A model generated the notes under the pieces. The model saw only the letters and a program-made list of their open reading frames with translations, did no database searches and was not told the DNA's origin. Both the position numbers and the translations under genes were made by a program. 64,000 nt of DNA, taken from positions 11,166,554 through 11,230,553 of the forward strand of contig OU015529.1 of NCBI GenBank assembly GCA_907165065.1, written 5' to 3'. Shown in pieces: positions 12,663-22,312 of this stretch (position 1 is the first letter of the stretch; every line of letters starts with the position of its first letter). Source of the DNA: Caprimulgus europaeus (lineage: Eukaryota > Chordata > Aves > Caprimulgiformes > Caprimulgidae).

Positions 12663-12720
12663 CAAAAAAACCCCAAACCAAAACAAAAACCCCACCCACC
12701 ACAACAAAACAAAAAACGAA
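12663..12720. repeat. A/C-rich low-complexity tract
   Basis: About 58 bases made almost only of A and C on the plus strand, with blocks such as 'aaaaaaaccccaaacc', 'acaaaaacccc' and 'acaacaaaac'. Not a regular microsatellite. It resembles other A/C-biased tracts in this window. Confidence 0.75.
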
Positions 12721-14850
12721 CCAGTATTTTCTGCTGGGGAAACACTGACCTGGTATCCTGAATAAACCTCAGTATGTTAAGTGCAAATGTTACTCAGCAG
12801 TGCTCTGTCTGCTCTGAGAACCATCACTTTCCCCAAGGATGATGCACTGAGCTGCAGTGCTTCCCAGGAACTTTGTGAGGCAGCTAGGAAAGGTCAGCTA
12901 GAGTCCTCCCGTGCCGTGCTGCCAAGGGAGGGCAGGTGCAAATGCAGCACAGGCAGCTGTGAATGAAACATCTCTGCACCAGCGAGAAGGTCTAAGGAGA
13001 AGGGAATACCAGAGAGATCTCCAACATCAGGTAGAAAGCTATGTGTGAAACAGTGATAGACACCCAGACTTGTGTGGGTAGCATGGCTCATCAGAAGCAA
13101 GTATTGAAAGAAAAAAGGCTATAGCAAGGAATACCTTATTTCTGTTAGAGACAGGTTTGCTGTGACAAATTGGTTAGGAGTGTGAGAGAGAGGCTTGCTA
13201 TCACATGATCTATTCATAAAGGAAGAAAAAGCAATAACTGCTCCGACACTAATGAGGTATAAAATATCTCACCTGACAGACACCAGCACATACAGGTCTT
13301 GATTTTTCTCTCGGCAATATGAGCTCAGTCTAGATTTTATTATCTCCTGCTGGCTGTAAACTTTATGGGAGAGACAAAACCAAGACACTAGACTCCCTCT
13401 GTAAGTTATAAATAAGTTTAAAGATGCAACAATTAAGTTTATTGTCAGTTTTTGAACTTTTGACAGTGAATATCTGATTTGGTAAGCAATAAACTCACAG
13501 TATCCAGCACTTTTATGCACACATCTCAGCTTTTGTCACTGCTACTTTTGCACAGATCACATACAGAATCTACTGCTTTAGTTTTCTGCAAGCCCTAACT
13601 GTCCTCCCACAGATGCCAGGGTAAATCAAGAACAACTTTACTGTGAGTTATAATACACTGCTATAAAACTGTTGAAAGGACTGGATAATTTCCCAAAAAT
13701 ATATCATATTTTAATTTACATAATCTAAATAAAAAAAGCCCAGTGCCTGGTCAGTCAGAGGGAAATCAGAGTCCAGAAGAATCCCACACAGAGATACTTC
13801 CCTTCTTGTATAACAGACAGATTTTCTTTTATTTTTTTTCTTTTCATTTTTTATCTGCTGTGAAGTTACTCTAGAAATGAAGGATGGATTTTCCTGAGTA
13901 ACAGAGGGTATTTGGTTCTCCTGTCTGTCTTGCCACTTCAAATTATTTAAATACATTTGGATTTCTTAACTAATTAGAGGGATTTCCATTTCCAAAACAC
14001 CTCCAGCAGAAAAAAGAAAAAGGAGGAGGCATTAACCAGATTTCTCCATTTCCTTCAGTTTTATCTGTGGAAACCTGGAAGCTGTCCTTTGTTGCCATGT
14101 GCCAAAGTGTATTTTCCTTGATTCTAGCTGTGTGAAAGGTGTGTGAAAAGATCCTGTTCTGCATATATGGGTCTGATCCTGTATCTTCTATAAAACATCT
14201 GGAAAGTTCAATAGCTCTGCATGACTGAGGGGCAATGGAAAGCTTAAAATTTGAGAGATACTTAAAGGACCAAAGTCTGAAGAGTTTGATGTCATAGGAC
14301 TAGATTGCTTGGAAAATATTTACAGTCAAAGAGAGCAGGAGTTATTAGCATTGTGTTCTGACTCTCTGTTGCATCCATTTCTGGGCAAAGCTCTCCTGCT
14401 GTGAGGGCGTTAGTTTGATTAGTTGACACTACTTTTATTTTCCCATCCTATGACATAGAGCTACTCCTAGAAAATCAATCCCAGTAAGACTTGGTGGCAC
14501 TTTCCTGCTGACTCCCTGGCGTTTCATGACTGCCTTGAGGCTAAAGCTTCCTGATGTGGCTAAATCCAGTGTTCAGCTTTAATTTTAAAATATTGTTTCT
14601 CAGAAGTTCATTCAATATCTTTCTCGTAGCTTTCGCCAGTCACAAAATGTGTTGCCACAGTAACAAATAGAACAGTGTAATTGCCTATGCACCCTGCCAT
14701 AAATCCTTCAGGTGGTGATTTTTAAAAAGCAGATAGTATAAAGACTTGGACAACTTTGCTGTTTCAAAGTAAACTTGCAGATTTCAGAGTGTTGGCCAAG
14801 AGGTTTTCACACTGAGTTTCACTCAGCTGGAGATGTGAATATGTCTCTGA
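12721..14850. other. Unique noncoding DNA
   Basis: Includes a mildly GC-richer patch at about 12.8-13.0 kb with an open frame of 61 codons and no recognisable domain. The rest is AT-rich. No repeat family or RNA gene recognised. Confidence 0.5.
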
Positions 14851-15153
14851 GATAACTCACACTCTGACTTTTTTTGTTGCTGTTGTGTTTGTGTATCTAT
14901 CCTTCATCTTCCCTATTGTTGTACCAGTGGGTCAAGTATAATCAGACCCCAGGCAGGACTTGACAAACTGCTGGCTGTTTGTTGTCATGAGCTCCAGCAA
15001 GAGCGGAGGACAGTCAAAGAGCAGCTCTTTTCCAACTGGAGAGCCAAGGTGGCAGCCGTGGCTCGGGGAGAGGAAGTGACTATAGGCTCCCTGAGCTCCT
15101 CCAGATGTAATCGCCTCCAATGGTGCATGTTCTCATTTAGAGAAATGTGTGAG
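14851..15153 (+). other. Exon-like open stretch, unassigned
   Basis: One plus-strand frame is open for 101 codons without needing a start codon and stops at TGA 15154-15156. A pyrimidine-rich run (about 14898-14920) ends in an acceptor-like 'gttgtaccag' at 14926. Downstream, GC content rises and the reading is hydrophilic, with a helix-like segment HELQQERRTVKEQLFSNW encoded at 14986-15039. Weak donor-like sites are AAG|GTGGCA (about 15048/15049) and GAA|GTGACT (about 15075/15076). I do not recognise the protein. Both minus-strand frames over the same bases are also fairly open, as expected if GC content alone reduces stops. It could be a real internal exon, a fossil exon, or chance. Confidence 0.2.
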
Positions 15154-15224
15154 TGAACTCCTCTATGTGTAACATGCAATCAGCAAAAGTGTTAATGAGT
15201 TTTCAAACAGATTTCATTAAAGAT

Positions 15225-15495
15225 TAGAAAATAAGGCTGGACAGACCCCTGAGAAGTCCCCTAGGCTTGACTTCATTCTGCTCAGCACAACTTCCTTGTG
15301 AACTTCCCTCACCATCGCCCCTGTTTTGGACAGCCCTTTCTCTGCCCTGTTTCTGTGGAGCTTTAACTGTGGAGAATCCCCAGCCTTTCTAGCTTGCATT
15401 TATTGCAGATTTCACCCATAAGTAGAAGCAAGGTAGGAGGTTTTTTCCCTGTTAACCTCTAACTTAAATCTCCTTTCTGCAATTGAATTAAAAAC
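15225..15495 (-). mobile_element. Ancient, highly diverged CR1 fragment
   Basis: On the plus strand the order of words matches the reverse complement of old CR1 subfamilies. 'ggctggacagacccctgag' and 'aagtcccctagg' stand where the 3' end should be. About 200 bases later come 'ttttttccctgttaacctct' and 'cttaaatctcctttctgcaa', which fit the CR1 'TTTTTCCTAATGTCC...AACCTAAATCTCCC..TGCAATTTAA' region. The middle part is poorly matched. Divergence is much higher than in the copies near 33 and 52 kb, so this would be an older insertion. The call rests on memory of the consensus; a profile search would settle it. Confidence 0.5.
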
Positions 15496-15549
15496 AGTGG
15501 ATTGACAAATGATTGTGCGTGTATGTGCCAAGGATGGTGTGTGATGCTT

Positions 15550-15570
15550 CCAGTAGACTGCATCTACTGG
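15550..15570. repeat. Perfect short hairpin
   Basis: CCAGTAGA (15550-15557), a 5-base loop CTGCA, and TCTACTGG (15563-15570): an 8-bp perfect inverted repeat, 13 bases upstream of a second, longer hairpin. Confidence 0.8.
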
Positions 15571-15583
15571 ATAATAGAAATTA

Positions 15584-15619
15584 CAATTTTATTGTATTTT
15601 ATTAATACAATAAAAATTG
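15584..15619. repeat. AT-rich inverted repeat (15-bp stem)
   Basis: The left arm CAATTTTATTGTATT (15584-15598) pairs with AATACAATAAAAATTG (15604-15619) around the loop TTATT, with one bulged A. It could be a cruciform-forming AT-rich sequence or the remnant of a small inverted-repeat transposon. The stem is too short for a normal microRNA precursor. Confidence 0.8.
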
Positions 15620-18600
15620 GGCAGTTCAGAATAGGCTTCCACAAGGCCCATCTCTACCTGTGCTATCGAGCTCCTGTAATGACCCAGTCAAACATGTAAT
15701 GCTCAAATGGGAATCCACTCCATCTCTGCCAAGCAGTTGTATGTCATTTTAGCAGCACTGGCTGCACAGAGGCATGAGACAGTGATTTGTCCAGTTTTTA
15801 AGGCAGAAGTTCTGCTGGCTTAGAGTGGAGTGGAGGGGAGTGCACTACTCCAGTCTCTATCTTCATTAGGTATCTCTTTGTTATACCAATCTGCTACATT
15901 AGCCCATCCTTCAAACCTCCTTTCTGTGCAGTAGGAGATGAATGGGATGAGAAAAGATGCTCCCTATAAGGATTTGATATCAGTGTGATAATATATATAG
16001 GAACAACATTAAGTCTAATTTTTAGTATATTAACCTGTCTCCTGCCCTTATTACTAAAATCCTGTCTGGATCAGTAGAAGTGTTCATATCACACAGCTAT
16101 ATGAAAAGCACATAGAGTAACAGGAAGAAATATATGCTGGTAATCCATTTAAATGCAAATAGTCTGTTTGACCTACAATGGAAAAGTTGAAATGTGTTCA
16201 GTATTAAATTTCTAGATCAAACTATCAACAAGAGTAGTTTCAAAAATATGTTCATGTGCTTCCTTGATCAAAGTATTTTTAAGTTAAAGACAATGTTTAA
16301 GCTGTTGCAAAGAGGAAGCAGGCTATTTCTTATTAAATTTAACTAGGGAATAACACTTAGGTACATGCAAGTGCTTGCTCTGTTAGAACCCCCTGATTTG
16401 CTTCCAAAAAAAACCCCAACCTCAGAACAGGGCTGTAAAAAAGATGACTGGTTCATTTCATTGATTAATGAACTTTTAAAAGTAATGTTACTGAGTATAG
16501 GTACTCAATAATCATGAGTTGAACTTAAAAATCACAGGTGTTTTGTTTGTTGTTGTTTTAAATATATATATGTTATTTTGTATTTGGATTATTTCCTGTA
16601 TTTTTTCTGTTTTAAAAAATTATTTATTCCTCACAGCCCTGGAAAGTAGGATTTATTTTTCACCAGAGAGTGAAATTATTTCATAATCAGCTGGTTCCAA
16701 ACACTGTAGCTTTAAGGAAAAACAAAAACTTAAATATTCTGATTGTCTTCAAATAAAAAAAAATCCATTAAAATTGTTTTAATTGGACTCTTCAGATGGT
16801 CTCAGAAACTATATGTCCAAGATCCCATTTAAGGGATATTTACAACTCGTTTGACCAATTATATAAAAAACCTTTTTTTAAAAAAATTCAGTTCATTCTA
16901 TCACTGAATAATCAGTAACTCTGAAATTTGAGTTAGTTTCTGTTTAAGGGTAACTCAGCTCTAAGGAAAAAATAATTGTAATGTAGCCTAGAAACCTCCT
17001 AAACTAATTCTGTATTTGGGAATGTTCTTGCAAATTCTTGGGATGAATTGACCAACTCACTTGACACAAGTTCAGTACAATTGAGTTTGGGAGGTATAAG
17101 CTACACAACAGTTTAGCAGTGACCTTGCGTGTTTCTATGTTTCTGGTAGAAGTGTTTCTAAACACTCTCAGATGCTCTCTCTGTAACTATGTTGCCTGTC
17201 CCCTGCAACTAATCTTCTAGGTTCAGCTTCTGGTGCCCTTTTTCAATGGAATTTGGAGTAATCTTCCATTTTAGGGACAGAGATTTTCCAAATTTACACT
17301 GTCTGGACTCTCTCTTTGAATGCGGTCTGGAACGGATTATTATTGTGTGCCCAGCCAAAATTAGGGGCATCTTTCTCCACCACAGACACAACTACACACC
17401 TCTCACCATCATTTTCAAGTCTGTTACTTTTGCTACCCTCCAGCAAGATGAGGTTGCTCCTGAGGAGAGGAAATAATGAGCCTTACTGAGGTGCAGTCCA
17501 AAATCCATTTCAACATCTTTTCCTTTGCTGCAAGGAATAAATTCATACAAGAATTATTACCTGAGTACCTAAGCACACCTGGCCAAGATAATTAGAAAAT
17601 AATTATTTTGCCATAGCTCTGTTAGTATGTTATAAAGTGGGAAGCTGGATACCAAGGAAAAGGATTTCAATACAAGTAGTTTCTATTGCTGCAAATACAA
17701 CTTGTTAGCAAGAAGTTTCCTGGGGCTCTCCCAGCAGCTGACTTTTTTATACATTTGCCTTTGCTTGCAGTGTAGATAAACAGACACGTTCCAGGTTAAA
17801 ACAAAAGGCAGCAATAAAACATTCTTAGCACTATCATCTCTGTACCCTTGGGGATAACATGAATATCAATTTGTATTTTTATTGTCTCATTATTTAAAGA
17901 TCATCCAAAGTCTTCATGGCAGACTGTGCAATGCTCTTCTTGAAAATAGATCTCCAGAATATTTTCTCTGTTGTTCATCTTGTTGTTACTTTTAAATAGT
18001 TTGGTGTGGAAATAGGATCCTTTAACAATGTAATAATTTGGTATAAATGACAGTGGCTGAAAAATCACTGCAGGAACACTATTAGTAAAATTTTCATGCT
18101 CTTGAAGGTAATGCACTTGAGCTCCTTGCTGATGATTTTCTACCTCACATCCTGTCATCCAGGGTCAAGTGTGATTCTTGATCATGTGGAGCTGAAAATT
18201 CTCCTGCTGAAATGTCTTTGCATCATCTGCTTTCTTACCATGATTGTGGAATATTTCAATTGCAATTATCAGACAAGCGACACTCCCGCTTGCAGTGCCC
18301 ATTTCCAAGAGCAGGTGGTAAACTTAGTTAGGAAAGCAGGATTAGGCACCCTGCTGAGCACCTCACGATGAGGTCTCTGGCACTCTTGTTTGTCGAGCTT
18401 CTGCTACACAAGTTATAATAATTGCTTGGCTATATCTACCTTTTACTGCTGTCTGGGTAAGATTGAGGGATGAGCAGTCTGTCATGTTAAACAGCAGTAC
18501 CCTTTCAGCTGTGTGCCAGCTGGTGTGAACTCTAGGAATAAAGTTATCTTAGCAAATCTCTCTATTGCTGATCTCTGCCTGGTATAAAGTCATCTTTTGG

Positions 18601-19564
18601 TTAACTTGCTACATGCCTTGTTTTCTGGAGCATCTTGTAGGTCGTGGGTTATAACCATGTATCTCTACATCTTTTGAGAGTTATCTCTAGACTTAATGAA
18701 CAAGAATGTGAAGCATAACCATATACCAACCTCTCAATTTCTTCAAGCTAATTATTTAGGACAGAACTTGTTCTCCTGAAACACAGAGTGCAGAAAGGAT
18801 AGAACTTTTATATTGTAAAGAATTATGTTGTCCAGGGGTAGATATAGGCCTAATCAGTCTTCTTGTGTTAACAGCCCCAGAGCTAGACAGACTCACACCA
18901 GCTGAGCATCCAGCCTGCAGTGGTGGCTGTGGTAAAACTGGCTATCTAAAGCTGACAATTATCAAACCAAATTATAGGAAGGACACAAAGTCAGCAGCAA
19001 GGGAAAGTTGGACACATTTGTGGTTCAGGGAAGTCCCCTGAGAAAAATCTTGTCTTTATAATTACGCTTGCAGTAAGGTAGGATGAGACTTAAACATTGT
19101 CCCTTCTTGTAGTGAAAGTGTTCTTGCAAAGGAGAATATTGTAGGTTAGAAAGTCTTCTTGCTTCTGTCTAAAACTTTTCATATGATCAACTGACAAACA
19201 GCAAATCATCATTCCCGTCCTCTTGCCCAGACATTTTACTCCCCAGAAAACAAGCTTTTTCTCCCTCTCTCCTCTAGAGAAAGCATCTCTGATAAATTTT
19301 TCCTACCAGCTTCTTACCAAAATAACTCCAGGGCTCACTAACATCTGGAGTTTGAATGGGTACACAGGAAATTTCAGCAGTGTGCTTTTTAAGGTGAAAG
19401 AGTAGAACTGCTATGTTGTAGCTAGGAAATGCAGTTAGCTTAGTTATTGCAGATGCCAAATTAAAATGAAACTGTGGATTTCAGAATAGATTTTTTTATA
19501 TCATTATGATTCAGAGTAGCGTGTTGCTCTCCAAGCACAGAAAAGAAGTCGACAGAACATGAAG
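15620..19564. other. Unique noncoding DNA
   Basis: About 3.9 kb of AT-rich sequence with short A/T homopolymers and a small A/C tract near 16406-16420. A TAATTAGAAAATAATTATT word sits near 17589-17607. No gene, RNA or repeat family recognised. All open frames are under 92 codons, with no domain. Confidence 0.5.
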
Positions 19565-19735
19565 AGCCTTCATAAATAATGGCTTAATCATTGGGTTTTG
19601 ACTAGCTTTTTTATTAATGCAGGCATTATGACTCTAGGCAGATTGCTAGGTGTTTCTTTGGCCTTTGATTTGCGTGAGTAACCCCTGTTAGCCCTGACAT
19701 CTTTTGAACTTCCAATTCAAATATTAATTTTGGAA
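19565..19735. promoter_or_regulatory. Possible conserved noncoding element
   Basis: Repeat-free, with closely spaced words 'cataaataatggcttaatca', 'tttttattaatgcaggcatt' and 'caaatattaattttggaaag'. A CCTTTGAT TCF/LEF-like word occurs near 19662. The inference is from motif density only. Confidence 0.25.
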
Positions 19736-21039
19736 AGGAGGGAGTTGTGAGCAGGAGGAACAGGGGAGGAAGGAAGAGATAAGCTTTTCTTCATGCACAC
19801 AGCACTGCAGCTGTGCTATGCCTGCTCCTCAGGCTGGGGATACAGGTGCACCGTGGGGACACAGGTACACTATCCCTATACCTACTATGCCACATACAGG
19901 AAAAAGACTTAAACAGCTCAGTATATCTAATGCTTGTGGATTGCTTTATCCTTTTCCCTTTCCACTTTTCCTGTTCTTGCAGGTAAAATTGCCTACTTCA
20001 GGGAAAATAAAAAAAAAAAGCCACTCTTTTGGGTTAACCAGACTCAGTAATTTATACAAGTGATTAGTCACTGCAGCCCAGCCAGCAGCACCCCTAACCT
20101 GTTCCTCACCCACTGATGGCTGTTTCCCTCTTTCTAGGCTGTGCTGGTACATGTTTAAGTACAGGAGCAGGCTTTGCCTGTGAATCTCAAGGCAAAAAAG
20201 ACAGAGTGCACTTCAGCCTTTCCTCTGTCATCCATCACTATGCTGTTTCCTCATTCAACAGCAGACCCACTTCTACCAGAATTTCTTTTGAAACTCTCTA
20301 TCTGTTGAATCCTTTTTTATTGCTCTGGATGTTCTTTGCTAGTTTTTCCTCCAGCTGGGCTTTGGACCTATTTTCAGTCCTCCCAAAGCAATACTTTCAC
20401 ATTGTTGTTGCCTATCTTTTTTTCCCCACTTCTTAAGTGTTCCCTTTTTGCATTTAATTTTTGTAGTTTGTTAATAAGCCTCTTAGGTGGACAAGTAGGC
20501 CTTCCACAGAAATTCTGTCTTCTGTAGAATGAAATGGTTTGTTCTTCAGCTCTTGGTAAGTTTTCTGTAAAAGTCATCCAGCAAACTTTTTCTTCCTATG
20601 GCTGTTTCACAGCTGATTTATTCCAGGCAATAAACAGAGATGTGGGAATCTTGGATAACTTTTAGGAGTTTGGGAAGATATCTTCTCCATTGTATGCATG
20701 CACTTCATTTTATTCCCTTTAAGTTGTCTGCTGATCTTGTTTTCTTTTCCACTTGTCTTTACCGTTTGCCTAAAACAATGTGTGAACACATCTGGTTAGC
20801 ATTCATAGCTGTCAAAGGAATTCACTTGAATTAAACTTGATCAGGGTGATTTATTTAAGACCTGTTTCCAAAAAGAAAGATACTGTACAAGTAGTATGTC
20901 TACAAATGTCATAGCCTTGCTTGAACACACTTATCAGAGAAGCCAAATGAACAGATGTATGCAGAAACGGCATCTGTGTCATTTTGCCAGTCCCAAAGGA
21001 GAGGAAAAATGAAGGTCGAATCTTTAATGTAACAGCTCG
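19736..21039. other. Unique noncoding DNA
   Basis: Mixed sequence. A partial 19-20 base duplication lies near 19836-19872 ('ggggatacaggtgcacc' and 'ggggacacaggtacac'). No gene or repeat family recognised. Confidence 0.5.
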
Positions 21040-21315
21040 GGTCTGTTAATTTTGTTGGTTCCCCTGCTTTTTAGTGTTCATCTTAACATTTTGCAACAAA
21101 GTACCTTAATTTTGCTACATAGAGTTGTCACAAATAATGCTTTGTTATACAGCTTTGGTTTTGCAGTTTCGCAGTAAATTAGGATTTATTAATATTTTTT
21201 TAGGTAGAGCACAAGGTTAGGTTGTATAATTATTAACAGCATTTAATCGTCAGCCGATTTCACTGAGTAATTCATTGGAATTTGTTACAATCAAAATAGT
21301 GACTTAGTTAAAGAT
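21040..21315. promoter_or_regulatory. Candidate conserved noncoding element
   Basis: A compact AT-rich block without low-complexity character. It contains TAATTATTAAC (21227-21237), 'catttaatcgtcagccgat', 'gagtaattcattggaattt' and 'gttacaatcaaaatag'. Several CpG-bearing words survive (CGCAG, ATCG, CCGAT), which is unusual in neutral AT-rich avian DNA and mildly supports constraint. Inference only. Confidence 0.3.
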
Positions 21316-21390
21316 TCAAGAATGGCAAGGGTCACCTGAAACTTACAGCAGGGTTGCATACACTAATGGAGGTTAAATTAAATCACGCAT

Positions 21391-21466
21391 ACAGACAGGC
21401 AGGCAAACAATTCTGAATCAAATTGCACACAGACAGACAGGCAAACGGTGCTGGATCAAATTACAT
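21391..21466. repeat. 38-bp tandem duplication
   Basis: Unit 1 spans 21391-21428 and unit 2 spans 21429-21466, equal in length and about 80% identical. Each begins ACAGACAG, contains GGCAAAC, and then carries ATCAAATT near its end. Fragments of similar sequence ('gaggttaa') flank both sides. It borders the LTR-like element that follows. Confidence 0.85.
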
Positions 21467-21489
21467 ACACACACAGAGGTTAACCTGTG

Positions 21490-22190
21490 ATTAAAACTTC
21501 CCTTTTTTGTGAGTTTCATGAATTATTTTTATGTGATGACATTCATCAGTGTATGGTCAGTGAGCCTCAGGAAATCAGGCCTTTTAGCCTTCATGAAATC
21601 ATTGATGGACAATCTTTCAATCCTCATGAAATCTACCAAGAGGCGTCCCAGCTCAGAGGGAGTTACTGGATCACACAGCCCGTTGCTGTCCCAGAAAGCT
21701 CAGAAGATCTCACCTTTGGATCACTATTTATAGGATCTTGAGATGTTTGGCTTTGGTCAATACTCCCCATTCTGCGCCACAGTTCATACTGAGTCTTTCC
21801 AATAGATGATTCAGGTAGCCCATGGCCCAGCTGTGGCTAGGGGCTGCCTAGACACCTCAGCACCAGGCTACTGCACTTGCAACGAGGATAACAGCACAAT
21901 GGGATTTTTTTTCCCCAAGTATGTATGGCTTATCCTGATGTGTCAGCAGATGGACCAGGTGTGGCCAGAGAGTGCCTGATCGGTGCATTTGTACCAAAGA
22001 TAACAGCAAAATAGGGTTTATTCTGAGATCTCAGAGTGGCCTGGATGGCTGCACCATCACAAGAGGTACCAGTCCGATGACTGTAGGTCATGGGACCTGT
22101 TACCATTCCTTGTGAGCTCCTTCTATAATCTAGTTTAATTTTCCATTGCAATGGGTTGTTTCATCCCATCCTTACCTGTTTTTTCTTGAC
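21490..22190 (-). mobile_element. Solo LTR-like element, minus strand
   Basis: Read on the minus strand, this region has LTR layout. A U3-like part contains two diverged direct copies of a motif of about 24 bases (CAGCAAAATAGGG... at about 22003-22018 and CAGCACAATGGGA... at about 21893-21905 on the plus strand). A TATA-like CCTATAAATAG follows (complement of 21725-21735). Next comes an R/U5-like stretch around 'gagctttctgggacagcaac' and 'gctgtgtgatccagtaactc'. No gag, pol or env sequence is adjacent, so it would be a solo LTR. The ends are not sharply defined, no target-site duplication was found, and the family name is unknown to me. Inverting the reading or calling it a nonautonomous repeat are alternatives. 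Confidence 0.55.
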
Positions 22191-22262
22191 AGTTTTGGGT
22201 TTTTTTCTCTAATTTCCAAAACTGCAAAAAACAGAGTATGATCAGGCATTTTATAAACAACT

Positions 22263-22312
22263 TCCCTGACAATTTGCAGTACCAAATTCCTGACAATTTG
22301 TAGTTCATACAA
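22263..22312. repeat. 25-bp tandem duplication
   Basis: Two units of 25 bases (22263-22287 and 22288-22312) both contain CCTGACAATTTG followed by C/TAGT. The second halves are diverged. Confidence 0.75.

Noticed and set aside
15584..15619. microRNA precursor
   Set aside because: The stem is only 15 bp and the loop 5 bases, too short for a typical precursor, and it is almost pure AT.
21391..21466. CRISPR-like array
   Set aside because: Only two diverged units without spacers, in vertebrate DNA.
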